From contig NC_080571.1 of the NCBI RefSeq assembly GCF_030247185.1, forward strand, positions 213,159,380 to 213,223,379: DNA of 64,000 nt. The letters run 5' to 3'. The stretch is from Malaya genurostris (taxonomy: Eukaryota; Arthropoda; Insecta; Diptera; Culicidae). Below, in pieces: positions 23,901-35,900 of the stretch (position 1 is its first letter; each line of letters begins with the position of its first letter). The notes beneath the pieces are model-generated. The model worked only from the letters and a program-made list of their open reading frames with translations. It made no database searches and was not told the DNA's origin. A program made the translations under genes and the position numbers.

Positions 23901-26900
23901 TAGGTTCATATAAAAGATCTTCAACTCCTGTAGAACCGTCTCGAATTTTAATCAGATATGGATTCCACTTCCGAAACTACAGGGTTTTCAAATTTCTAGA
24001 GTTTTATACATGACAATTTTTTCAATTGTGCAGATCTTAAGTTAGTGACTAAACACATTCATATAGGGATTTTCATTTCCGCTTCCTAAAGCACCAGAGA
24101 AATTCCGGAAATAATTCCAATTTCAAAGAATCGGCTAGACCGATTTTCACTAACTTAGATTTGAATGAATGGTGTTTTAGTCCCAAACGCTGATGTAGAA
24201 TTGTATTGGGCTTCCGGTTTCCGTTTTCGGAATTACAGGGTGAAATGTGCATGTAATTGTGACCCGTCATTCTGAGAAACGTTGCCTAAAACGGAAAAAC
24301 TCTTTTAAATTTGGCTCAAAACTGCTTAAATTTGTTGTTCATGTTAGTCGCTGGCCAAACGAAGTGATTTCGGATATACCGATTCCTAGTTTCCGGTTTC
24401 AGAAGTTCCGGAAGTAGTGGTCAAATCAGCTCTTTTAAATTTGGCTTGAAGCTGCTTCAATTTGTAGTTAATGATAGTCGCTGACCAATCGAAACAAATC
24501 CGGATATACCGGTTTCAGTTGTAGGTTTCAAAAGTTCCGGAAGTAACGGTCAAAAACCCAAAGACTCTCTTTATGTTCTCAGAAACGGCTAAATCAATAT
24601 CAACAAACTTGGACTTAAATGAAAGGTTTTACGGTCTCATAGACTGATATTGACTTTTGTTTGGATGCGACATCCGGTGTATAAGATTTTAAAACGTAAA
24701 AAAGCGACAATACAATAAACCGAATAATTTTTCTAAGTTTGGCTCAGAAATGTTGATAAATTGAGAAAATTATGCCAGTTTATGCCCAAATAAACTTTTT
24801 TGTTCTAACATTTAGGGGTTTTTTGGTTTGTGCAAAAAAAGCACATATTTTGTTTCAAGTTTCTTTGCGTTTCGCCTTCGGCTCGTCAGTGCTTAAAGCA
24901 GTTCAAATTGAACTGTCATCTCCGCCTAGTAGTTCAATTTGAACCGCTAAGCAAAGCCTACAAAAGTTGTTTATATTCATGATTCAAAGTAAAGCTGAAA
25001 GCTGGATTCTCGAAAATCCGAGACGACATAATCTAATGATACTATTCTAGTTTTAAGTTAGTCGTTAATTAAGATTAGAAAATACCTTTGGCATCTTAGA
25101 GCTTAAGCAGTGTGCCTAAAAATATATTACATTATTGAATAAAAAAAACATGTTACATGAAAAAGGACCACTAGCTGGATTTAAACAAGTTTATCTATCT
25201 ATATATATATTAAAATGCAGAGATCATTCTTTGTAGTCGCATCACTTAAGAACGGATGTACGGATTTACATGATTCTTTTTTTGTTTGATCAGTTTATAC
25301 CTCCACCGGGTTTGTACATAAAAAAAATTAGAGAAATCCACCGGAAAAGTGGGAAAAATCCATAAAGTTGTTTTGTATGGAAAATGGAATTTTCCGTTGA
25401 AAAAGTCGCCTATGCTTGCTAGATCATCGGAAGGTGTTTGGCGTTGCTTAATGTTGTTAAAGTTGCTTAATGCCGTTTTTCATTGAAAAACACTGATGGC
25501 GTGGACTGCTCTGATTTTGCACTTTTGAGCAGAAATTCAGTATTCTGACGGTGTTTTATTGCCATTTCTGCTCGAAAGTGCAAAACCAGAGCAATCCATC
25601 AGTGTTTTTCAATGAAAAACGCCATAAGTGTTTGGCTGTCGAAGGAACGAATACTAGATCGTTGAAATAATCTTTTGGCGCGCAACGAGTTGTTTTGTGT
25701 GAAGTTTTCACATGCATACTTGATTCATATGATTCGTCATTCCGAGCCACGTGCTTAACTGCGTATTAACATTATTGCTTGCCGAATAATTTAATGATGG
25801 AACGCATATGAGTGTTCTAGCTATATCGTAAACAGGATCAAAAGTTCTGATATTGTTTTCCAGCAGATGCATTGTGATTAATGTTGGCCATCGTAGGCGT
25901 GAGTTGAACAAATCACATTATAGAACGATTAAAGATAGGATTCTGCTGTTTAAATAATGAGAGCAAACAAAGTGGTTTCCCTTGCATTTAGCATCCTGAA
26001 GTGCGTTCAATTGCATCGGGTAAATTCTGGTGGATTGGAATCCATTAGTTGTGAGATTTTATGCATTGACTCGAACGATAAGCTCCTCATGTTCACTTCG
26101 CTATAACAGCAGAATTGCACGTTATTTTCATACAAAACTTTCTGATATAGATTCTCAGTACCGAACTCCACCATTCGTTAATTGTATTTTGGGGTACTAA
26201 ACGAAATGATGTGGTGTCGACTAATGCGACGACTATTGATACAACTATTAAACGAATGCAGTGTTCATGTAAAAGTTTATGGATACAATATTTAAAGGAA
26301 CTTTAACTTGAACTTTCGAATGTCCAAGAATTATTCATTTTATCTTTCGATTTTTTAACAATATCAAACTAACTAGAGATTGTGAGAGGATACAGAATAT
26401 GAAAAAAGCCATAGTACTCAAGGAAGAGTAAGGATTTGAAGATAAAGTGCGGAGAAGTTCGACGTAACAAGGTTCATTTAAGTGAGCAAAAGGTTTCTCG
26501 CATCTAAACTTTTACCTTCGAACTAAGCAATGCGAATCATCCGAGTCTCTGATATTTCAGTAATTTACTAAATAATTACTGACTGATCAGAAGTCATAAA
26601 TTAAAAGTAAGAAAAAATTTTTATCGCTAAATTGTTAACGAATAATGGTTCCTGTGATTGTCACGCTACGAACATTCATCAAACACGACTAAATAATATC
26701 ATCAGTGACGAACTACAAGTCGCGAGGGCAGCTTTTGTGAATTTGCGGAATCAATTTAAAGTAGTTATCTTTGTTATTTTTGCTTCACTTTTTATCCCAT
26801 ATGTCGAAACCATTAGTTTGAGAGAGATCTACAATCGTTGTTCGATGCACTGACTCAAAAGATGATATGATGACATTAACAGCATAAGACCTTTGACAAT

Positions 26901-29900
26901 TTTACTGGCCGAAAATATAAATTCAAAAAAAAATCGGGCGAAACGAAGTTCGACGGGTCAGCTAGTATTTAATAAAATGATAATTTGAGCTTTCGAATGT
27001 TCAATAATTTCTCATTTCATCACTAAATTGTTAATCGAAAATTGATCCTGTGATTGTCATGCTACGAACATTCATCAAACAAGATTAAGTAATATCATCA
27101 GACTAGCGGTGAAGCAGCTAATGGACAACCGCTCAAAACAGGTTTATTCCTTCCGATAATCCAGTATTATTTACCATTAAATATTTTAACGTCTTCAGTC
27201 TACAATTAAACCTTACAATGATAAACAACAAGTCGCTTTTGGAAATTTACGGAATCAATTTCAAGTATTCATCTTGGTCATCTCTGCTCCATATGTCAAA
27301 ACAATTAGTCTAATGTTCTACAAACAATCTCCGCGAAACAGCCATTGTTAAAAAACGCAATGGCAGTTTTCTCCACTATTGCTTGATGAATCGAAGAAAA
27401 CATCAGTTTATTCAGAAAAAATGTGCCAAATAAATTTATATTTCTGTTTTGGATTTCTGCCCGAAGACAGCGAAGAAAACTGCTTTTGCGTTTTGCAACA
27501 ATGGCTGTTTTCCTGAAAAGGTAAATTGCTCCATAAGAGAAATCATCAATCTCTGTTCAATGCACTGACTCAAAGGATAAGATGACGATGGGTGCATCCA
27601 CTTAATTTTTCCGTAACAAAATCTTTTCACATGTTCATAATAATTTTGTATGATATTTTTTTTTCGGGCCGAAGTTAATGTGTTGGATACGAATTCGTCG
27701 CAATTCTTTTATTTTAGGCTAAATAATCAGTGAAATAATGGAATAAAACATTTCCGTTTGACAATTCTGCTGTCAGGGAAGATAAATTTAACAAAAAAAT
27801 TCAAGCGAGACGAAGTTCGACGGGTCAGCTAGTTATTATTATTATTTGGCGGTTCAATGCATAAGGCCATCGTCCAAGTACCATGCGCGCGGGTGGTTTT
27901 AGGAAATTTTCGATGGAAATTTAGAAAAAATTGATAAAACCAAAAACATACAGACCTTTGAAATACTTTTATCTATCTACAGGGTGAAAATGGCTGGAAA
28001 ATTCGAAGGATTTTCCGAGTCTTATCGAAAATAGCACTGAAAAAATGAGCTTTTTTAGTAATTTTTCAAAATTATTTGAAAAAATAATTCGATGGAATGA
28101 AATTTTTTTTTTCAAAACAACCTTATGCTGGCAACAAGGATCACATTCGGAAACATTTTTGGAAAACCTTTTCATGCTTTTCATGGAAAATCAATGAATT
28201 TCATATAACCGATTTCGTGGAAATTTTTGAATCTATGGATTATCTATGAAAAGCGTGAAAAGGTTTTCCAAAAATGTGTCCGAATGTAATCTTTGTATCC
28301 ACCAGATAATTGTGAAAGATCACAAAAACACTCATTTTTCAGAGCTATTTTTGATAAGATTCGGAAAATCTTCCGAATTTTCCAGCTATTTTCACCCTGT
28401 AGATAGATAAAGTATTTCAAAGGTCTGTATGTTTTTGGTTTTGGCAAATTTTTCAAAATTTCCATCGCAAATTTCCTAAAACCACCCGCGCGCATGGTAC
28501 TTGGACGATGGCCATAATCAGTTATCGTATGTTCGAGCCTCGATCTGGAAGGGATCTTAGTGTGAGTAGGACCGTATCACCACCCATGCAATGGTTCTGT
28601 ACGTTATGAATCGGCTGCGAAGTCTGTTGAAACATAAGGTAAAATTCCCCAAAAGGAATGTAATACCAAGACTTTTACTTTGGCTGTATTTAGTGCCGCC
28701 TTTTAACTTTTTGATTGTTTACCATGCGGACTTAATATTTAAAAGCAGCTTCTTCGTTATGAGCAACATATTCTCGTAAAGTTTTTATGTGCCATGTCAG
28801 CATTTCTTATGACACCTTAATCGCCCCTCTCAACTTGCTTAAAAGTTGTAATATTGTTTTAGGTTGATCGTCACCTAAAGTTAACGAAAAAGCTCTATCG
28901 TTACCAAGTAAACGTTTTCCGTCTTTTGCTTAAATGCTTTCTCTAATGATCATTCAACCTCTTTGTTCAACTGTTACTGTTGTTATTATGTTCATTTCAT
29001 ATGTTCGTATGTTTTCCCCTTCAAGCCGCACCAACTATCGAGTAATTGAGTAACCTGTTTAGAACTAAAAGACACTACTTTCGCTCCGAGCGAGAACCAA
29101 TCCTAAATGTTAGGGGCTTCAAATGCATTGTTGTGACGCTTGGGCAAACAAAGATACTATGCAGTGAATTTGTAGACAAATCTAGATATTTAACAAAGTA
29201 ATTCAGGTGTTGTGAATCTAATGAGTAGAGAAAACTTTTCGCATTCCACTAGCTAAGAATGATATATACAATGAATCTAGATATTCACTATTCTGCTCGA
29301 TCGAGTCCTTAGAAATGTTACAGAAGAAAACTGTAGTGTAGCATTTGAAATTTGGAAATGAAAAAATATGTCGGTTTTCTAACGTGCTACCGTATTATCT
29401 ATTCAGTAGAGCAAACAGAAAAAATGTACGCAAATGTGACATTGATTAGTGTAATAAATTCATTGCCGCAATCTCTAATACTTGTTTCATTTTCATTTTG
29501 TTTTCCGTCGGCTCGTCTTTTATTGGCACATCATGTTCGACTGAGAGTTTCATGAGCAACAGTCACTAAACGAAATAAAACTACTAAAAAAAAAACAAAA
29601 TGCAATCAATGAGAAGAAGAATGCAAAATGAATAACGTTGGCGAGTATTAGCGATTAGCGGTGGTGAAGATTGGTTGATTAGTCAAGTGGGAAGTATTGC
29701 TGTACTGGTTAGGATTCCTTACGCGACTCGGTTGCAGTGGTGTTGGCTTTCTTTTACCGATCGGAGCTTTACGGGATTCTGCTCTTTCCATTTTGCAATC
29801 TTCTTCTCTATATGTTTGTTTTCGGTTTGACGTTTTTTGAAGTATCACAATCCTTATATGCGCCGAATCCAATTTATTCCACCTGTAATCGTTGGCGTCT

Positions 29901-32900
29901 TTTTGAAAATAACGAGTAAATTTAAAAGGTTGATAAATCTGACTGGCAAACTATAATATGTATATGTATATGGCATCATTTATAATATGTATATGTTGAG
30001 GTGTGTCTAATGACCATATTTCAATGATACTTGTTTAATCTATTCGGTACAAAAATAAATGTTTTGACGTTGTCTGCACTCGGCTTCTAGTCTGATTTTT
30101 ATCGTACGAAGCTCTCTGATATTCCAAATCGAACCAATACTTCCGCTGGTTGCCAGTAGGATATTTAACACATCTGTGGTTAGCCCGAATAGAAATAGTT
30201 TAGAATGCTCAACGCCCCAAATTCATAAATTAGTTGAATTTGCGAGCAGTTTTCTGTGGGCTTTTGTATGTTCAAACTAAAGTAACATTTTTTTTGTTGA
30301 CTTATCATTCATTGCTATTCATCTATGCGGGCTGTGAAATCTGCAGCCACAAAGAGTATGGCGACAAAAGTTTTCGATTTAAATCGATGTCTCGGACTGG
30401 TTAAATCCTTTCCATTTTCGTTCCGTACAATATGGTGGCTCTTCATCATTCAGTAATAGCCGAGAAGGTTGTGTATAGAAGCGTACAGTTTAATAACGCT
30501 GGTTGGTTTACACGCGTTAAATACGACAACGGTTGAACTACAGGTAGAGACCTGTTGGCAGCAGCCGTTAAAACGTATAGTCGTGCTGCATAAGAGAGCC
30601 CTAGTGCTGGGCCAAGCTGGTGAAGGAAACAACAAAGGGCGTTTCCCAAACTCTACCCAGGCCGCAATATACAGCCACAAGTGCTGAGCAGGAGAGTGCA
30701 AAGGCACATCGAAGAGGAAGAGTGCAAAGGCACATAGAAGCAGGAGAGTGCAAAGGCACACCGGTGCGAAGGCACTTCGGTGCAGAAGCATATCGGTGCG
30801 GAGCACTAGGAAGAAGGAGACAAGACAACTCGGTCTTTCCACTGCCATACAACACGCAGGTATACACCGGTGACCTGCGCTGGTTACAGCTGGCGAAGAC
30901 GAAAGCAAATCGGAATTCGAGTGGTGCTGGATGTCAGGTAGCAGTAGCATCACATCCAACAATCAGCATCCAACAAGAACATCTAGAGCAACGAGGATCT
31001 ACACGGCAGTGCAACGGAGATAGACAACAATTTCAAGGTAGAAGTTTTTTCTTTTCCTTTTGATTGAGTACTGTGTAGTGTTGGTTTCAAATTTTATTTT
31101 AAAGTTTAGTTAAAAATTTTAATGTAATGGATGAATCCATGGACGTAAATCCTAGCATGAATCCGATACCCCCACGAACGAAAAAATATCAGGAGAGCTC
31201 TTCTGGGCCTTGGATAGTCTTTTTTAGACGTATATCAAAGCCATTAAACATTTTTCAAATTAATAAAGGTTTGACATCACGATACTCTTCAATCAAAGAG
31301 ATCATAAAAGTAAATAACGATAAAATTCGTGTTGTGGTAAATAATTTGAAACACGCGAATGATATTGTCTCTTCGGAACATTTCAATAAAGAGTATAAAG
31401 TTTACATACCCTCCAAAGATGTCGAAATTGACGGTGTTGTTACCGAAGCGAGTCTTTCGGTAGATGATTCACTCAAGCATGGTGTTGGTCGTTTCAAGAA
31501 CTCTATGCTTGAGGGTGTGAAAATACTGGAGTGCAAACAACTGTACTCAGTAGTTCATGAAGAGGAAAAAAAAGTTTATCGCCCATCAGACTCGTTTCGA
31601 GTGACATTTGCCGGGTCTGCGTTGCCGTCCCATGTCTATGTCGATAAAATTCGCCTCCCTGTTCGGCTTTTTGTTCCAAATGTAATGAATTGTACGAACT
31701 GCAAAAAATTCGGCCACACAGCTACTTACTGTAGTAATAAACCAAAATGTATTAAGTGTGAAGGGCCTCATAAAGATAATGATTGCAACAAGGAAATTGA
31801 AAAATGTATTTATTGTGGGAATAGTCCTCATGATGATATTTCAGTATGCACTGCATTTAAAGTGCACAAAGACAAAATTAAGCTTTCTTTAAAAGCACGG
31901 TCTAAGCGCACATATGCAGAAATGCTTAAAACGGTCATTGATGTCCCCCCTTTGGAAACCGAAAACGGGTTTTCAAATCTAGAGGAACCAGAGGACTCTG
32001 ACTCTGACGAAAATAGTGAAGGTAATTCGTTTATCACTACCCAAGGGTCAGTTAAGAGAAAGAAGTCTTCCTCCAAATTACCAAGAAAGACACCTAAAAT
32101 TTCATCTTCAAAAAAAGATCCCCGTGTTAAACAAAAAAAGTCAAAACCAAAGACTGTGCCTCCTGGTTTGTCAAATTCACAAACCAATCCAGGATCTAGT
32201 ACAGAAAAAGATAATAATCCAGTGGGCTCCATTTCACAGCCACCAACAGGATTACTGAAGTTTTCGGAAATTGTTGAATGGATTTTCTCAGCATTCAATA
32301 TATCTGAACCCTTAAAGACCCTCATAATGGCATTCCTTCCAATAGCTAGAACCTTTTTGAAGCAGTTATCAGCTCAATGGCCAATTGTCTCAGGTTTTGT
32401 ATCTTTTGATGGATAATTTATCACCCGTCGCAAATGATACAATCACTGTCCTGCAGTGGAATTGTCGAAGCATCATGCCAAAACTTGATTCATTTAAAAT
32501 ATTATTGCATAGTCAAAAATGTGATGTATTTGCTTTATGCGAAACATGGCTTACTTCAAACATAGCTTTAAATTTTAATGATTTTAACATTATACGTCTC
32601 GATAGAGACTCTCCGTATGGTGGAGTGCTTTTGGGAATTAAGAAATGCTATTCCTTTTATAGATTAAACATCCCTTCAACTTCTAGTATAGAAGTTGTTG
32701 CTTGCCAAATAAACATTAAAGGCAAAGATGTTTGCATAGCTTCGGTTTATATTCCTCCAAAAGCACAAGTTGGACAGCAACAGCTTAATGAAATGGTTGA
32801 AGCCCTTCCTGCACCACGATTGATTCTGGGGGATTTAAATTCGCACGGTATTATGTGGGGTTCCGTTTACAATGATAGCAGATCATCTTTAATACAAAAC

Positions 32901-35900
32901 ATTTGTGACAATTTTAGCATGACGGTATTAAATATGGGTAGCATGACACGGATCCCAAGACCTCCGGCACGCCCAAGTGCATTAGATCTATCTCTTTGCT
33001 CAACATCAATTCGACTAGATTGCACCTGGAAAATACTGCCTGATTTACACGGTAGCGATCATCTACCAATCATCATCTCAATTAGCAGTAGCAATTGCAT
33101 TGCTACTTCCGCTAGTATTCCATATGATTTGACAAAAAATATCGACTGGATTAAATACCAAAGTAGTATCTCTAGTATTTTGAATTCAATGGAAGAGCTC
33201 CCTCCACTTGAAGAATATGACTTCCTCATTTGTTCGATTCTGGAAGCAGCAGAACAATCCCAAACTAAACGCTTTCCTGGGCCAACGATTAACAGAAGGC
33301 CTCCCAACCCCTGGTGGGACAAAGAGTGCTCAGAGGCTAAACTCGCAAAACAAAATGCTTGCAAGACGTTTCTAAAACGGGGAGGAGGAACTCCTCAGAA
33401 TTTTGAAAAACTTATGGTTTTAGAAACCAAGTACAAGAGCATACTTCGAGCCAAAAAATGTAGCTATTGGAGACATTTTGTCGAAGGTTTGTCAAGAGAT
33501 ACCTCAATGAGCACTCTTTGGAACACGGCCAGACGAATGAGGAATCGTAACGTGGGCAATGAGAGTGATGAATACTCGAACCGATGGATATTTGACTTTG
33601 CTAGGAAAGTTTGCCCAGATTCTGTTCCTACGCAGAGCATTATACGGGAATCTCCTCCAAATAATGGTTTTATTAATAACCCATTTTCAATTATGGAATT
33701 TTCTATAGCACTCTTGTCTTGTAACAATAACGCTCCAGGGTTGGACAGAATTAAATTCAACTTGGTGAAGAATCTGCCCAACCTCGCAAAAAGACGTTTG
33801 TTGGAATTGTTCAACAAGTTTCTTGAGCAAAATATTGTTCCACCTGACTGGAGACAAGTGAAAGTTATCGCCATTCAAAAACCGGGGAAACCAGCTTCCA
33901 ATCACAACTCATATAGACCCATTGCGATGTTGTCCTGCATCAGAAAATTGTTCGAAAAAATTATTCTACGACGTCTCGACACTTGGGTCGAGACGAACGG
34001 TTTGTTGTCAGATACTCAGTTTGGCTTCCGTAGAAATAAAGGGACGAATGATTGCCTTGCATTACTTTCGTCTGACATCCAAATTGCCTTCGCTCAAAAG
34101 CAACAAATGGCATCTGTATTTTTAGACATTAAAGGAGCATTTGATTCAGTTTCCATTGATGTTCTTTCAGACAAGCTTCACCAAAATGGACTCCCAGCGG
34201 TTATAAATAATTATTTGCACAACCTTTTGTCAGAGAAACACATGCATTTTTCACATGGCGATTTGGCAACACTCAGAAATAGTTACATGGGTCTCCCGCA
34301 AGGCTCATGCCTCAGTCCGCTCCTCTATAATTTTTACGTAAATGACATTGACAGCTGTCTAGTAACCCCATGCACACTAAGACAATTGGCAGATGATGGC
34401 GTGGTTTCAGTTACTGGACCCAAAGCTATTGATCTGCATAAATCATTGCAAGATACCTTAGATAACTTGTCCGATTGGGCTGTTCATCTTGGTATCGAAT
34501 TCTCTGCGGAGAAAACAGAGTTAGTCGTCTTTTCAAGAAAGCATGATCCCGCGCAGCTTCAGCTTCATATGATGGGAAGAATGATCCAACAGGTTTTAAC
34601 TTTTAAATACCTCGGGGTGTGGTTCGATTCCAAATGCACGTGGGGAGGACACATTAGGTTTCTGATAACAAAATGCCAACAAAGAGTAAATTTTCTTCGA
34701 ACAATAACAGGATCTTGGTGGGGTGCTCATCCGGAAGATCTAATAAAATTGTATCAGACAACGATACTTTCAGTGATGGAATATGGATGCGTTTGCTTTC
34801 GTTCCGCTGCAAACTCTCATATTATCAAACTGGAGCGAATTCAGTATCGTTGTTTGCGAATTGCTTTAGGGTGCATGCATTCGACACATACAATGAGTCT
34901 TGAAGTTCTGGCGGGAGTTCTTCCATTAAAAGATCGATTTTGGGAGCTTTCATCACGCCTGCTAATAAGATGTGAGGTGCTGAATCCCATGGTAATTAAT
35001 AATTTCGAACGACTAGTCGAGCTTCGATCTCAAACAAAATTCATGACAGTATATTTTAACCATATGTCACAGGAAATCAACCCTTCAAGATATATTCCTA
35101 TCCGTGTCAGCCTCCTAAATGTCCCTGACTCAACTTTATTTTTCGATACATCCATGCAGCGCGAAGTGCGTGGAATCCCGGATCATCTACGTTCGACGGA
35201 AATCCCAAAAATATTTTCAAGTAAGTTCAGGCATATTGACTCTGAGAAAATGTTTTACACGGACGGATCGCGAATTGAAGAAGCGACAGGGTTTGGTATG
35301 TTCAACAATAATGTTTCGGCCTCATTTAGGCTTCAAGAACCTGCATCTGTTTATATAGCAGAGCTAGCAGCAGTTCATTATAGTTTGAGTGTAATCGTCA
35401 CATTAATTCCAAACCATTATTTCCTCTTCACAGATAGTCTGAGTGCAATTGAAGCCATTCGCTCAAACATGACTGGCAAGACTGAACCGTTTTTCCTGGG
35501 CAAAATAAAACAGTGCCTGAACGACATATTGAACAATAATTATCTAATCACTATAGTCTGGGTCCCGGCTCATTGCTCCATTCCTGGCAATGAAAGAGCC
35601 GATATTTTAGCCAAACGTGGTGCTATTGAGGGTGAAATTTATGAGAGACCAATTGCTTTCAACGAATTCTATAGCTCGTCTCGCCAAAGAACACTTGCCA
35701 GCTGGCAAGCTTCTTGGGATAAAGATGATCTGGGTCGGTGGATGCACTCAATTATTCCGAAAATATCGACAAAGGCATGGTTCAGGGGACTGGATGTGAG
35801 TAGAGATTTCATTCGTGTGATGTCCAGACTCATGTCCAATCACTACACGTTAGATGCACATCTCCTTCGAATTGGGCTCTCCGAGACTAATCATTGTGCT

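Noticed and set aside
30450..31063. Long frames on both strands in the element 2 5' UTR
   Set aside because: They follow the tandem monomers and GC-rich leader; the element's ORF1 clearly starts at 31127.
31828..32325. 165-codon minus-strand frame opposite LINE ORF1
   Set aside because: Shadow of the element 2 ORF1; no motif and no independent signal.
32385..32408. TTG upstream start for element 2 ORF2
   Set aside because: The ATG at 32409, overlapping the ORF1 stop, is conserved in position in element 1 and is preferred.
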